Positions 1 through 10,177 of a stretch of 64,000 nt of DNA are shown piece by piece (position 1 is the stretch's first letter; each line of letters opens with the position of its first letter). The notes below the pieces were generated by a model. That model did no database searches and was not told where the DNA came from. It was given only the letters and a program-made list of their open reading frames with translations. The translations under genes were made by a program, and so were the position numbers. Source of the stretch: Apostichopus japonicus (taxonomy: Eukaryota; Echinodermata; Holothuroidea; Aspidochirotida; Stichopodidae); assembly GCF_037975245.1 (NCBI RefSeq), contig NC_092561.1, positions 12,151,001-12,215,000 on the forward strand. The letters run 5' to 3'.

Positions 1-1745
1 CCTCCACCAAAAACAATAGGGTTTTTGGACTTAAAATGATATCCTTGCACACTTATTTTGAAGTTGGTCCGACTTTTACTTCCTGAGATATCGTGGTATC
101 AAGGTTTTCGCAATTTCACCCCTGGTGACCCCAAATGACCTTTGACCATCACCAAAAACAATAGGGTTCTTGGACTTAAAAGGATACCCCTGCACACTAA
201 TTATGAAGTTGGTCCGACTTTTCCTTCCTGAGATATCGTGGTTACAACGTTTTCGCAATTTCACCCCTGGTGACCCCAAATGACCTTTGACCCCCCTCAA
301 AAACAATAGGGTCCTTGGACTTAAAAGGATACCCCTGCACACTAATTATGAAGTTGGTCCGACCTTTCCTTTCTGAGATATCGTGGTTACAAGGTTTTCG
401 GAATTTCACCCCTGGTGACCCCAAATGACCTTTGACCCCCCTCAAAAACAATAGGGTTCTTGGACTTAAAAGGATACCCCTGCACACTAATTATGAAGTT
501 GGTCCGACCTTTCCTTCCTGAGATATCGTGGTTACAAGGTTTTCGCAATTTACCCCTGGTGACCCCAAATGACCTTTGACCTCCACCAAAAACAATAGGG
601 TTTTTGGACTTAAAGGGATTCCCCTGCACACAACATATGAAGTTGGCCCGACTTTTCCTTCCTAAGATATCGTGGTTACAATGTTTTCGCAATTTGACCC
701 CTGGTGACCCCAAATGACCTTTGACCTCCACCAAAAACAATAGGGTTTTTGGACTGAAAGGGATACCCCTGCACACTAATTATGAAGTTGGTCCGACTTA
801 TACTTCCTGAGAGATATCGTGGTTACAAGGTTTTCGCAATTTCACCCCTGGTGACCCCAAATGACCTTTAACATTCACCAAAAACATCAGGGATCTTGGA
901 CTCAAAGGGGTACCCATGCACACTAATTATGAAGTTGGTCTGAACTTTCCTTCCTGAGATATCGTGGTTACAAGGTTTTCGCAATTTCACCCTGGTGACC
1001 CCAAATGACCTTTGACCTCCACCAAAAACAATAGGGTTCTTGGACTTAAAAGGATACCCCTGTACACTAATTATGAAGTTGGTCTGAACTTTCCTTCCTA
1101 AGATATCGTGGTTACAATGCTTTCGCAATTTCACCCCTGGTGACCCCAAATGACCTTTGACCTCCACCAAAAACAATAGGGTTTTTGGACTTAAAAGGAT
1201 ACCCTTGCACACTTATTATGAAGTTGGTCCGACTCTTATTTCCTGAGATATCGTAGTTACAAGGTTTTCGGAATTTCACCCCTGGTGACCCCAAATGACC
1301 TTTGACCTTGACCAAAAACAATAGGGTTCTAGGATACCCCTGCACACTAAGTATGAAGTTGGTCCGACCTTACCTTCCTGAGATATCGTGGTTACAAGGT
1401 TAACGCAATTTCACCCCTGGTGATCCCAAATGACCTTTGACCTCCATAAAAAACAATATGGTTCTTGGACTTAAAGGGGTACCCATGCACACTGATTATG
1501 AAGTTGGTCTGACTTTTCCTTCCTGAGATATCGTGGTTACAAGGTTTTCGCAATTTCACCCCTGGTGACCTCAAATGACCTTTGACCTCCACCAAAAACA
1601 ATAGGGTTTCACCTGCACACTATGAAGTTGGTCCGACCTTCCCATCTTTGAGATATCGTGGTTACAAAATTTAACACAATTTCACCCCTAGTGACCCAAA
1701 ATGACCTTTGACCTCCACCGAAAACAATAGGCTTCTTGTATTCAA
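1..1745. repeat. Tandem array, 13 units of ~146 bp (TGACC repeat)
   Basis: The segment ACAATAGG recurs near 14, 160, 304, 450, 590, 735, 1029, 1174, 1317, 1452, 1596 and 1724, with a variant near 884, giving a spacing of about 144-147 bp. Each unit runs through GATATCGTGGTTACAAGG, then TTTCACCCCTGGTGACC, then TGACCTTTGACC. Units differ by scattered substitutions and small indels. The last units (after 1600) are shortened, so the array decays at its right edge; the left edge lies outside the window. Long minus-strand open frames here come from the low stop density of the repeated unit and are not genes. Diverged single units of the same family occur at 22.7-24.0, 32.8-34.6, 38.9 and 62-63.4 kb. 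Confidence 0.95.
570..582 (-). promoter_or_regulatory. DR1 nuclear-receptor-type motif (one example of many)
   Basis: The minus strand reads AGGTCAAAGGTCA, two AGGTCA half-sites spaced by one base. This is exactly the DR1 consensus bound by RXR heterodimers, HNF4 and COUP-TF in animals. The same 13-mer, or a one-base variant, recurs in nearly every unit of the 1-1745 array and in diverged copies elsewhere. The match is directly visible. Any binding or regulatory role is inference, since the motif is part of a repeat. Confidence 0.5.
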
Positions 1746-2224
1746 TAGGGTACTCCTACACATATGATCATTGGATTTACTTACCCTTGAGCTCAGACAT
1801 GAAACGTACACACTTCAATATTTAGTGTCTAGCGCCACCGTTGCAAGATATTTTTCACAGTGGCTTAAGTCCCTGCGAACTTTTGTACGGCGGCGTGCCG
1901 CTATGTGAGAAATCGTGATAGGTCATGGTACATCTCTTGATTTCGTTTTATTCCGTGCAACACAAAGACGGAGGGAAATCTATGTGAATGATAAATATGA
2001 AAATATTATTCTGAATAGATATTTAGTTGTACCAACTTACGGTGCTGGTATATATGCTTAAAAATCGGTAGAAATCGGGACCTTTTGCGATATTGTACGA
2101 GGCTTTTTTCTACCAATCAGAAATAGCGTAAGAACGACATTCTTGTGGCATACACGAAATTTCGGCAAATCAACCAATCACAGCGTTTGTTATTATTGAC
2201 AGAGCAATGGTTTCGGAGATCAAA
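1746..2224. other. Non-coding spacer
   Basis: Apparently unique sequence between the tandem array and the pseudogene. I see no repeat, RNA gene or convincing ORF. A plus-strand frame starting at 2145 overlaps the pseudogene's first exon in the wrong frame. Confidence 0.5.
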
Positions 2225-4257
2225 ATGGCCGCGTCCAGTAGTGGAGGTGTTTGACGAAAGTCGCTTCAAGAAAACTGTATTATGCACGTTAAAAATTGCT
2301 CTTAATCAAAATTTATTGAACTTACAAGTAATTCATCAGAGAGATTTAAGAAATTTGCCATGGAGTGGACAAAATTTGATTGCAAGGAGGCAGAAATACC
2401 TAGAAATTCCGCGACGGCGATCGGCCTAACGTTAACAAAAACAGATTCAGAATGTGTTAAGGAAAGTTATACTACATCCAGACATAGGGATACCACAATG
2501 ATTGTTACAAACGGTTTTGCGACATAAGTCAAAAGACGGGCAAAACTCGCTGAAAAACGCGCTGCAGGTATGTACTAGTTAGATATTAATCCAAAAGTTT
2601 TTCCCAATTTATGCAAATTGCCGAGTCTGGAAAATATGCATGTTCGGCGTAGAGCTCAGCCAATGTGACTAAACTTGGCGTATTTTAACGTACACAAAAT
2701 TACTACTCTGCAAAGGTAATATAGCAATTGAAATATTTTGCTGGTTGAAGGCAAAATATCTACTAGGCCTATGTAAATTTTACTCTAATTCAAATCTGGC
2801 TTTTCATATCCAGAAAAAGATATGATCACAGTATTAGGTCTATTAGTAAACAGTTTGACTGTGATGTAAACAACACCATTGAATAGCATATTTCTTCAAA
2901 TGTCTCAACTTGTGGGTTACACCAGGCTGACAAAGCAAATTATAGGTTTGATCAAAAACACTGCATATAGCCTACTGCATATAGCCTACATAGAGCATAT
3001 TTGATCAACAAAATTTAATTTTCTTGTTGTAATTATCTTGTCATCAGTCAAACACAGTCCCGTAGCCAGGAATTTGCCAAGGGAGGGGCGAAACTGTAGA
3101 TTCGGCATTGCAAACTATCTAAGCGTAGCGCCACCATGAGTTGGCGCGAAGCATTCAAGAAAATTTTGGCTGAAAACGCCTCCCAAATCGCTGGATATGG
3201 CACTTCCCAGGCCTTGTAAGTTGCATCTTAGCATTTTCTCTTTTGAAAATACTAGCGATATCATAAAAACATTTAAAAAAATATGCTCAAGGGGGGGTTG
3301 GCTGCCCCCTTCGCCCCCCCCCCCTTGGCTACGCGCCTGTTCAAACATGAGCAATATAGCCTGTACACTGATGGTATGCATGTAATACTTAGTTCATTAT
3401 GAGAAGGGGCCCTCAATAGGAAGAAGACGCATAGATTTTTAAATTATTTGTTATTACGGTAAACAAAATAAAAACTGATGCTTAACAATGGGATATGCAT
3501 TTTGAATTTGGAAATGTAACCTTTTCTGTCAACTTGTGTCAAGATTGTGAGGTAACTTATAATGCAATAAAGGAAATTCAAAGATTTGTCTATAGCATGT
3601 TGCTGAACATTCTTCCTTCAATTTATGAAACACAAAACTAAATAATATTTATTTTTTTCATAATTGAATGATCCTTCATAAGGGAGTGAAATTTTGGGGT
3701 GAAATGATTTGAATCTTAAGTAACAAAAACTGTAGAGGCAAATAAGCAAATTATCGTAATAATACTTGCTAAAAATGTTAAAACTTACCATCCTTTGCAA
3801 AACATTGTTTAACAGCTACCTTTTCTTTTATTTTTACTCATATAGAAACGGATGTAAACAAGCTGAATGATGACGCAGATGAAAACGAACTGCCAAGGAA
3901 ACGCGCCCTCTGGTCCGACAATACAAGTGGCCCAAGAGAGTGGAGGGAACCTCACATGTTTCCGAATGAATGCATCATCTGTCATTCTGTCAAAACAAAG
4001 GTAAAAAAGACTGGAAGTGAGACTTATGAGGTGTTAGATTGTAAATGGTGGCAAACTTTTAGAAGCAGCATGACAAAAGAAACATGTCAAACTCTTGTAA
4101 CAGATAGAAGGGGAGGATCTGGTGGCCCGTGAACTAACATATCATTGGGAGTGTTTCAAGACTTCACAAGGTTCATAAGTGAAAAAGTAAGGTTGATTTA
4201 ACTGCCGTCATTGAAGAAATGTCTTCAAAAAGCATTCCCCTAACTAGTTTTTGTTAA
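2225..4257 (+). pseudogene. Decayed two-exon gene, uncharacterised CxxC / YHxxC zinc-ligand family
   Basis: Exon 1 (about 2225-2567) opens with ATGGCCGCG in a good start context and encodes a readable stretch containing SSERFKKFAMEWTKFD, then HRD, then VKRRAKLAEKRAA. It ends at a strong donor, GCTGCAG/GTATGT, in phase 1. In-frame stops lie at about 2252, 2303 and 2525. The intron (2568-3845) ends in a polypyrimidine tract and CATATAG. Exon 2 starts in the matching phase and encodes PRKRALWSDNTSGPREW, then the cysteine pair NECIICH, then DLVARELTYHWECF and DFTRF. Reading these last pieces needs two frameshifts near 4110 and 4158, and a third near 4190 leads to VDLTAVIEEMSSKSIPLTSF with a stop at 4255-4257. 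CxxC followed by a histidine-cysteine pair suggests a zinc-binding module known to me only from uncharacterised, multi-copy invertebrate proteins. The function is unknown. It is broken by stops and shifts, so not translatable as it stands. The 44506-44804 exon is a better-preserved relative. Confidence 0.6.
3055..3339 (+). mobile_element. hAT-derived MITE (GCGTAGCC family), in pseudogene intron
   Basis: A 285-bp element starting CAGTCCCGTAGCCAGG and ending CTTGGCTACGCGCCTG, which are imperfect terminal inverted repeats. It is flanked by GTCAAACA (3047-3054) and TTCAAACA (3340-3347), an 8-bp target duplication with one mismatch, the hAT hallmark. The interior carries AGCGCCACCATGAGTTGGCG and a G/C-run right end. 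The same interior and tips are found at the ends of the full hAT element at 51535-57959. No coding capacity. Confidence 0.85.
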
Positions 4258-5689
4258 TGCTACACATCGCAATATACGACCACTATTGTGTTCAGTGAGC
4301 GTCTGTGTGCGGAAGAGTTAGCTTAAGATTTGGCAGATGATTATTACACATCAACTGAAAGCTCAACCGATGTTTAATTTTGCAGGGCAGAAGTCAATTT
4401 GCATCTGAAAATTCATAAAGCTCATGATAAAATTATTGGGGGGGTGGTGCACAGCCCCACCACATCCCACACCACGATCTGAAGAAGAGAGTGTAGAGGG
4501 AACTAAATTTATGTGACTGCCCCTTGCAAAATTTTGCATCTTCTTAAATGATTAAACAAACCTTCAAATAACATAAATGTAACATGAGAGTAACCAAATC
4601 TTAATAAATTCATGTATTCATAATTTATTTGTGAAAGCACCAAATAAATTACATTAAAGCATTTGGAAAATTTATATTCAAAGGAAGTCCCATGTTTACA
4701 ACCTGCTCAGTCCAACTAGTCTTTACAAAGAAAGATGTTGAAGAAGTTTTGAAGACTATTTGAAATTTCCTTCCTTTATTTTCTGCCATTTATACTCAAT
4801 TCATTCAACTGATTAAAATGGCCTTCATTAATTAACTGGCTAATTAATTAATAGGATTTTTTATATAATTAAGTAGTTAACAATGTTTTTAACTAATTAA
4901 TCTAATTAACCAATTGGTTAATTAGCTAACATATTTTAGCAGTCACAATTCATTTATGATTTCATTCAAGGTCTGAAATAAAATTTTTTGAGTGAACTCC
5001 CATGAACCTTGCAGTGTTAGTGTACTCTCTTACTTCAGTAAAACAGTAGTAGTGGAACTGGTGTATGTGCTTTAAGTATGGCATTTTAACTCCCTTTTCC
5101 ATGAATTTCCTTCTCGGTTAACCACAACCATGAGTGGGGATAAAGCAATTTTTGATAAGGATCTCCTATTTCGTCATTCTGTGATAAATTTAGCCCCTCC
5201 CTCACTCCCTCCCTCCCTCCCTCAGTTGCACAGAAATTGAAAACAGCACATAAATGCCCTATGTACCATGGCCTATAAGTTATGTAGTTACTTTCTACTC
5301 GTGAGAAATAGTAAATCAACAAGAAAAGTCATTCCAAAGGAATTTTAGTTCAAAGTTGGCACATTCAAAAGACATGTTGCGTTGTTGAGGTTCTCAGTCA
5401 ACTCATACTTTGTGATATGTTATGTGTTAACTGTTATAGGCTAGCCTAGGTGTGTTTTACTTTGTAAAATAGTATAGTACGAGTAGTTTAAATGGTTTAT
5501 ACCCTGGCTGTAGTAAGTGCATGCCAATGGTAGGTTAGGCTAGGATAAACATTGCCCTAGTTAGTAGTGGTAGCAGTAAGTAGCCATCTTGCAGTATTGT
5601 GTCTTACTACGTCTGAATAGCTTCGTTATTCAGACGGGAAAGTGCAGGGTAAAATCTTCATGACTGATATGTAAAGACCATTTTCTCAG
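4258..5689. other. Non-coding, AT-rich spacer
   Basis: No supported gene. 4828-4935 is a dense run of TTAATTAA/TAATTA words arranged partly as inverted repeats. 5196-5223 is a CCCT microsatellite. The rest looks like unique intergenic or intronic sequence. Confidence 0.5.
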
Positions 5690-6089
5690 GATCACTGAAG
5701 ACTTGAACAATATCAGTGAACCGATTTTTTCAACTTTAACAAACAATCTGTCAAATGTAGACATCAGGCGGGTACAAGAAGAGATCTGTCGCAATATGAT
5801 TGGGAGTAGGAAAATGATGGTGTTGTCTGGTCTCCTTGAAACCCCTCTCCTATCTGTCTTTGATTCTTGTAGAAGGTTAATACATTTTACTAAAGCACCT
5901 TACTATTTGTTACTTAGTGAAATCTGTACTTGTGTAACCCCAAAAATTACATGTACATCAATCAGAAATCAAAAATGCAGTGTCCTTTTTTCTCCGATGG
6001 CCGTCGTGCCCTTTCTTAGAAACAAACCCCAATATACACCTTTTACAACTAGGTCAACGGAAAACATAACAAAACACAGTTTTGAATGA
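5690..6089 (+). CDS. Exon-like ORF, unidentified
   Basis: A good acceptor (CCATTTTCTCAG) at 5688-5689 opens an uninterrupted frame that reads ITEDLNNISEPIFSTL, then NVDIRRVQEEICRNMIG and SRKMMVLSGLLETPL, up to a stop at 6087-6089. The first 60 or so residues have exon-like composition; the tail after about 5880 looks like read-through of non-coding sequence. It lies about 1.4 kb downstream of the decayed zinc-ligand pseudogene and could be a later exon of it, but nothing recognisable links them. It could equally be a chance ORF. Confidence 0.25.
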
Positions 6090-7063
6090 ACATCTTTCAT
6101 TATTTCTTTCAAAACACCACAACTTCTTCTGACAAGAACCAAAATTTCTCCAAATCCTACAGATAATTGAATTCGTTTGAAAAGAAATATATCATAACAA
6201 TCAACCGCAAGTTACAGGGTTTACAACACTCCATTACAGAGATTTTCATGCTAAAAATAGACTGATGCTTTTCCAAAATTCCCGAGATTTGATTGGCTTA
6301 CAGTCCCTATCCACTGCCTGGGAAACAATCTTGCATATGTAGTGCTTTCAATTAACACGAAGTTGTATAAACAACGATACTTGCAATCTTGTAGATATAA
6401 CAAAGTTTGTTGTATATGCTATCATATGTGTGCACTCAAATATCATAACGTTAGGCCTTGCCGCATACCGTACTACGTAACTTTCGACAACAATAACTCC
6501 TGGTACGAAGATGCACTTGAATTGTTTCTGAGACTGTCACGTAATATTTGAATCATTGTTTTGATCAGAAAATGTTACGAGTTGAGACAATCTACGAATT
6601 TCGTGGGAAGCTAATATCTCTGATCCTGCAAAGAATATAACATCTCACGGTATGTTTCTTCTCTCTGCATTGATAGTTGCTAATGTAAAATGTGCATTCA
6701 TACCACGGTAGTCTCTGTGGCAAAGTCCAATTGACCAAGTGCTTCAGTATTTTTTTTTTGTGCAACGTTCATCGTAAACTACTGTGAATCGTCAAAAGTA
6801 GACATTTGAAGTTTGATTTTATTTTAATCCACATTGCGTAAAAAGCTATTAACATAGCCCAACTGTAATTTCGTAGAGATGATTGTAGTGCAAAAAAAAA
6901 ACCTAGCCCAGGATAAATAGTGGATCAGGTTTTGAGGATTTGCGCATGAAGTTCGAACAGGCCTATGTACATGTAATGGAACAGTGAACTGTGGAATTTA
7001 GCGAGAGATATGGCAAGTAAAGGGAATTTTGAAGAGTTGATTGTTGAAATCACTGCAAGGTCA
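6090..7063. other. Non-coding spacer
   Basis: Apparently unique, AT-rich, with short A and T homopolymers near 6750 and 6890. No gene or repeat recognised. Confidence 0.45.
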
Positions 7064-7084
7064 AAGCATGGGCTTTCTGGTCAC

Positions 7085-7250
7085 TTCGCCCAACAACCAT
7101 TACGCCCAACCAGCCTGGTCATTTTGCCCAACCAGCCTGGTCATTTCGCCCAACCAGCATGGTAATTTCGCCCAACCATCACATCACAGTCATTTAGCCC
7201 AACCAGCATGGTCAATTCGCCCAACCATCAGTCATTTCGCCCAACCTTGT
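7085..7250 (+). repeat. Left arm of fold-back A
   Basis: Irregular units of CGCCCAACCAGCCTGGTCAT and relatives, several separated by unrelated short inserts (for example CATCACATCACAGTCAT). It is the inverted counterpart of 9465-10177, but with about six units, far shorter and less regular. Confidence 0.8.
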
Positions 7251-7550
7251 TTTTACTAATATTCAGTCAGAATAATAATACTTTTTCTATTCCACTAGTT
7301 CAATTTGATTTATTTTGGGTTAGGTTACTTTGTAATAGGTAAATAAATTGAGGGTTGCTCGATATCGATCGGAGTCTGAGCAGTTATTTCGGGTATAATG
7401 GGAGGATTACACTACTTTAGGCATTTACGCATACAATGGAAGTTATATTGTTATACAAACAAAGGGGAATCGGTGTGGAATAATATAATTGTTTCTATTT
7501 CACTAGTTCAATTTGATTTATTTTGGGTTATATTATTGGTAGTTATATTA

Positions 7551-8808
7551 TAGTGTTTACACGGGTCCAAAAATCGGGAACCGGGTACCCGAGAGCCGTT
7601 ACCCGTCTGGTATCCGGGTACCCGGGAAAAAATTGTTTACACTCGTGTACCACGATTTTCAAGAAATTACATATTGGATGCTATAATAAATGAATTATAT
7701 TCTCTACTGACAATGTTTTCATGTTCAAATACGTACATATAAGATAAGGTATAAAACCTTACTCAATAATTCTATTTGCTTTTGTTTCTTTCATTAACTT
7801 GTTAATAACTTCATATAATTAACATCACTACTAACATCGCACTGCCGCCGCTGCTAATGCTTGCTCTCCACCTCTATCAGACCATACAAATATCCAATTT
7901 AGCTCTTAAACAGTTGTTACTACTACTACTATCTATTATGCAGGCCCAGGGTTCGCATTAGCCGCGCGATTCGCGCAATTTGATCGCATTTGGAATAAAC
8001 GATTAGTAAAAAGCCACTTGTGATGATTTTTTTTTAGTTAATCCGTCTATAATCCATAAACATCTCGTAAAATTCCTTGTCAGCCTTTCCTTTTAAAATA
8101 AACGAACGAATAAATAATTATTTCTTCCACATGGTAGCCTAACACCACACTAAGTCAATGAGAAATATAGCTAGGCCTAACCATCTGTTTATTCGCTGAA
8201 ATTGTGACGCAGTTATAAGATATCCATGGAATACTTTAATTATTACTGTTACGTTCGACCATATGGTTGCCTAACTCCACACTAAGTCAATGGGGGAAAT
8301 CTAGCCTATACCGCTGAAATTGTGACGCAGTTATAAGATATCCATGGAATACCTTCGTTATTGCTGTTATCTTCGACCACATAGTAGCCTAACAACACAC
8401 TAAGTCAATGGGGTAATCTAGCCTAGCCATCTGTTTATTAGCTGAAATTGTGACGCAGTTATAAGATATCCATGGAATACTTTCGTTATTCGACCACATG
8501 GTAGCCTAACACCACACTAAGTCAATGGGAAATCTGTCTAACTATCGGTTTGCCAAAAAAATCACACTTTGCGTAGGATTCGGGTAATAAATTAGGAACC
8601 GGGTAGTATCGCGTCGAACGGGTACTTTCGTTATTGCTGTTATCTTCGACCACATGGTAGCCTAGCAACACACTAAGTCAATGGGAAATCTGCCTAACCG
8701 TCGGTTTGCAAAGAAAAAAAAAAACATTTTGCGTAGGATTCGGGTAATAAATTAGGAACCGGGTAGTATCGCGTCGGGCGGGTACCCGGATAACCTTTGC
8801 AAACACTA
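7551..8808 (+). mobile_element. Non-autonomous hAT-like element (TAGTG family), copy 1
   Basis: A 1,258-bp insertion with tips TAGTGTTTACACGGG and, on the minus strand, TAGTGTTTGCAAAGG. It is flanked by perfect 8-bp duplications TTATATTA at 7543-7550 and 8809-8816. Subterminal GGGTACCCG motifs lie at both ends. The interior contains about five units of a roughly 120-bp subrepeat (ACACTAAGTCAATGGG near 8147, 8277, 8395, 8513 and 8667). There is no ORF of note. The 8-bp duplication and tip sequence fit hAT. Related copies: 28305-28950, 40433-41600 and 58538-59345. Confidence 0.9.
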
Positions 8809-9464
8809 TTATATTATTGTTATATGGAAGTTATATTATCATACAAACAAAGGGGAATCGGTGTTCGTGGTTTATTAATCCACAGCTCTTGTTCTGCTTG
8901 ATGACTTCAGTCAAGCGTTTATCAAGTCCGCCAGGCATTAATCAAGGCTATTGTTCACAGCAGTTATGTGTTTATCTAGTCCTACATAGTGTTAATCTAA
9001 TGTTATACAAACACAGGGGAATCGGTCGTCATCAAAACCTATCAAACATAACCCCTAAAACACTGATCCATCCTACTGACTAACAATTCCCGAACGTTTC
9101 CTTATTAAATTGAAAAAAAAAGATACATATATAAAACCCGTCCGTAATATTGAAGTAGGCTACTATATTTAATCAATGTAACCACTTTATCGATGTAACC
9201 ACATATGTAATCACATATGTAATCAATTAAACCACGACTTCAAGTTTCCTTAATATTCGGTTCGTATCCTGTAACATTAAAAATCCCTGAACGTTTCCAG
9301 TAAAGGACTTCAAGTTTCCTTACTATTCCTTAATATTCGAACGTTTACTATCAAGCCTAACCCCTAACACGCTGATCCATCCTCAAGTTTCCTTAATATT
9401 CGGTTCGTATCCTGTAACGTTAACAATTCCCGAACGTTTCCTTTTGAAGTATCATATTTAATCA

Positions 9465-10120
9465 AGGTTGGGCGAAATGCCCAGACTGGTTGGGCGAAAT
9501 GCCCAGACTGGTTGGGCGAAATGACCAGGCTGGTTGGGCGAAATGACCAGGCTGGTTGGGCGAAATGACCAGGCTGGTTGGGCGAAATGACCAGGCTGGT
9601 TGGGCAAAATGACCAGGCTGGTTGGGCGAAAGGACCAGACTGGTTGGGCGAAATGACCAGACTGGTTGGGCGAAACGACCAGGCTGGTTGGGCGAAATGA
9701 CCAGGCTGGTTGGGCAAGACGACCAGGCTGGTTGGGCAAGACGACCAGGCTGGTTGGGCAAGACGACCAGGCTGGTTGGGCAAGACGACCAGGCTGGTTG
9801 GGCAAGACGACCAGGCTGGTTGGGCAAGACGACCAGGCTGGTTGGGCTAGACGACCAGACTGGTTGGGCGAAATGACCAGACTGGTTGGGCGAAATGACC
9901 AGACTGGTTGGGCGAAATGACCAGGCTGGTTGGGCGAAATGACCAGGCTGGTTGGGCAAAATGACCAGACTGGTTGGGCGAAATGACCAGACTGGTTGGG
10001 CGAGATGACCAGGCTGGTTGGGCGAAATGACCAGGCTGGTTGGGCGAAATGACCAGACTGGTTGGGCGAAATGACCAGACTGGTTGGGCAAAATGACCAG
10101 GCTGGTTGGGCGAAATGGTA
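9465..10120 (-). repeat. 22-bp minisatellite, ~30 units (right arm of fold-back A)
   Basis: Unit GACCAGGCTGGTTGGGCGAA plus AT, repeated about 30 times at a strict 22-bp period. A block of about seven consecutive units at 9713-9860 carries the variant GGGCAAGACGACCAGG, showing local homogenisation. Because 22 is not a multiple of three, one stop-free unit leaves all three minus-strand frames open, giving an apparent 289-residue protein that I do not regard as a gene. Confidence 0.95.
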
Positions 10121-10177
10121 AGGTTGGGCAAAATGGCAGTTGGGCGAAATGGTTGTTGGGCAAAGTGACCTGCTTCC

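Larger units (their letters stand above)
7072..10177. mobile_element. Fold-back element A with 22-bp minisatellite arms
   Basis: The element is flanked by perfect 8-bp direct repeats AAGCATGG at 7064-7071 and 10178-10185. The tips are inverted: the left starts GCTTTCTGGTCACTTCGCCC, and the right end reads GGTCACTTTGCCCAAC on the minus strand a few bases in. Both arms consist of CGCCCAACCAGCCTGGTCAT-type units, about six in the left arm (7085-7250) and about 30 in the right arm (9465-10120) in opposite orientation. The middle has short direct repeats (for example GTTCAATTTGATTTATTTTG at 7300 and 7509) and the inserted hAT-like element at 7551-8808. No transposase is encoded. Fold-back architecture with an 8-9 bp duplication recalls Mutator or Foldback-type elements, but I cannot name the superfamily. 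Confidence 0.75.

Noticed and set aside
76-1601. Series of minus-strand ORFs of 69-129 codons with near-identical peptides
   Set aside because: They follow the 146-bp tandem repeat unit; the peptides shift frame from unit to unit and start at arbitrary codons.
1-1745. CRISPR array
   Set aside because: Units are ~146 bp with no alternation of short identical repeats and unique spacers; eukaryotic context.
2145-2429. 94-codon plus-strand ORF
   Set aside because: It overlaps pseudogene exon 1 in another frame and ends before the donor; the alternative frame has family-like motifs.
3115-3381. Recurring ORF containing MLRCNLQGLGSAISSDLGG (also near 45439 and 63551)
   Set aside because: It is the translation of the GCGTAGCC MITE; it recurs only because the MITE does, with frames broken in different places.
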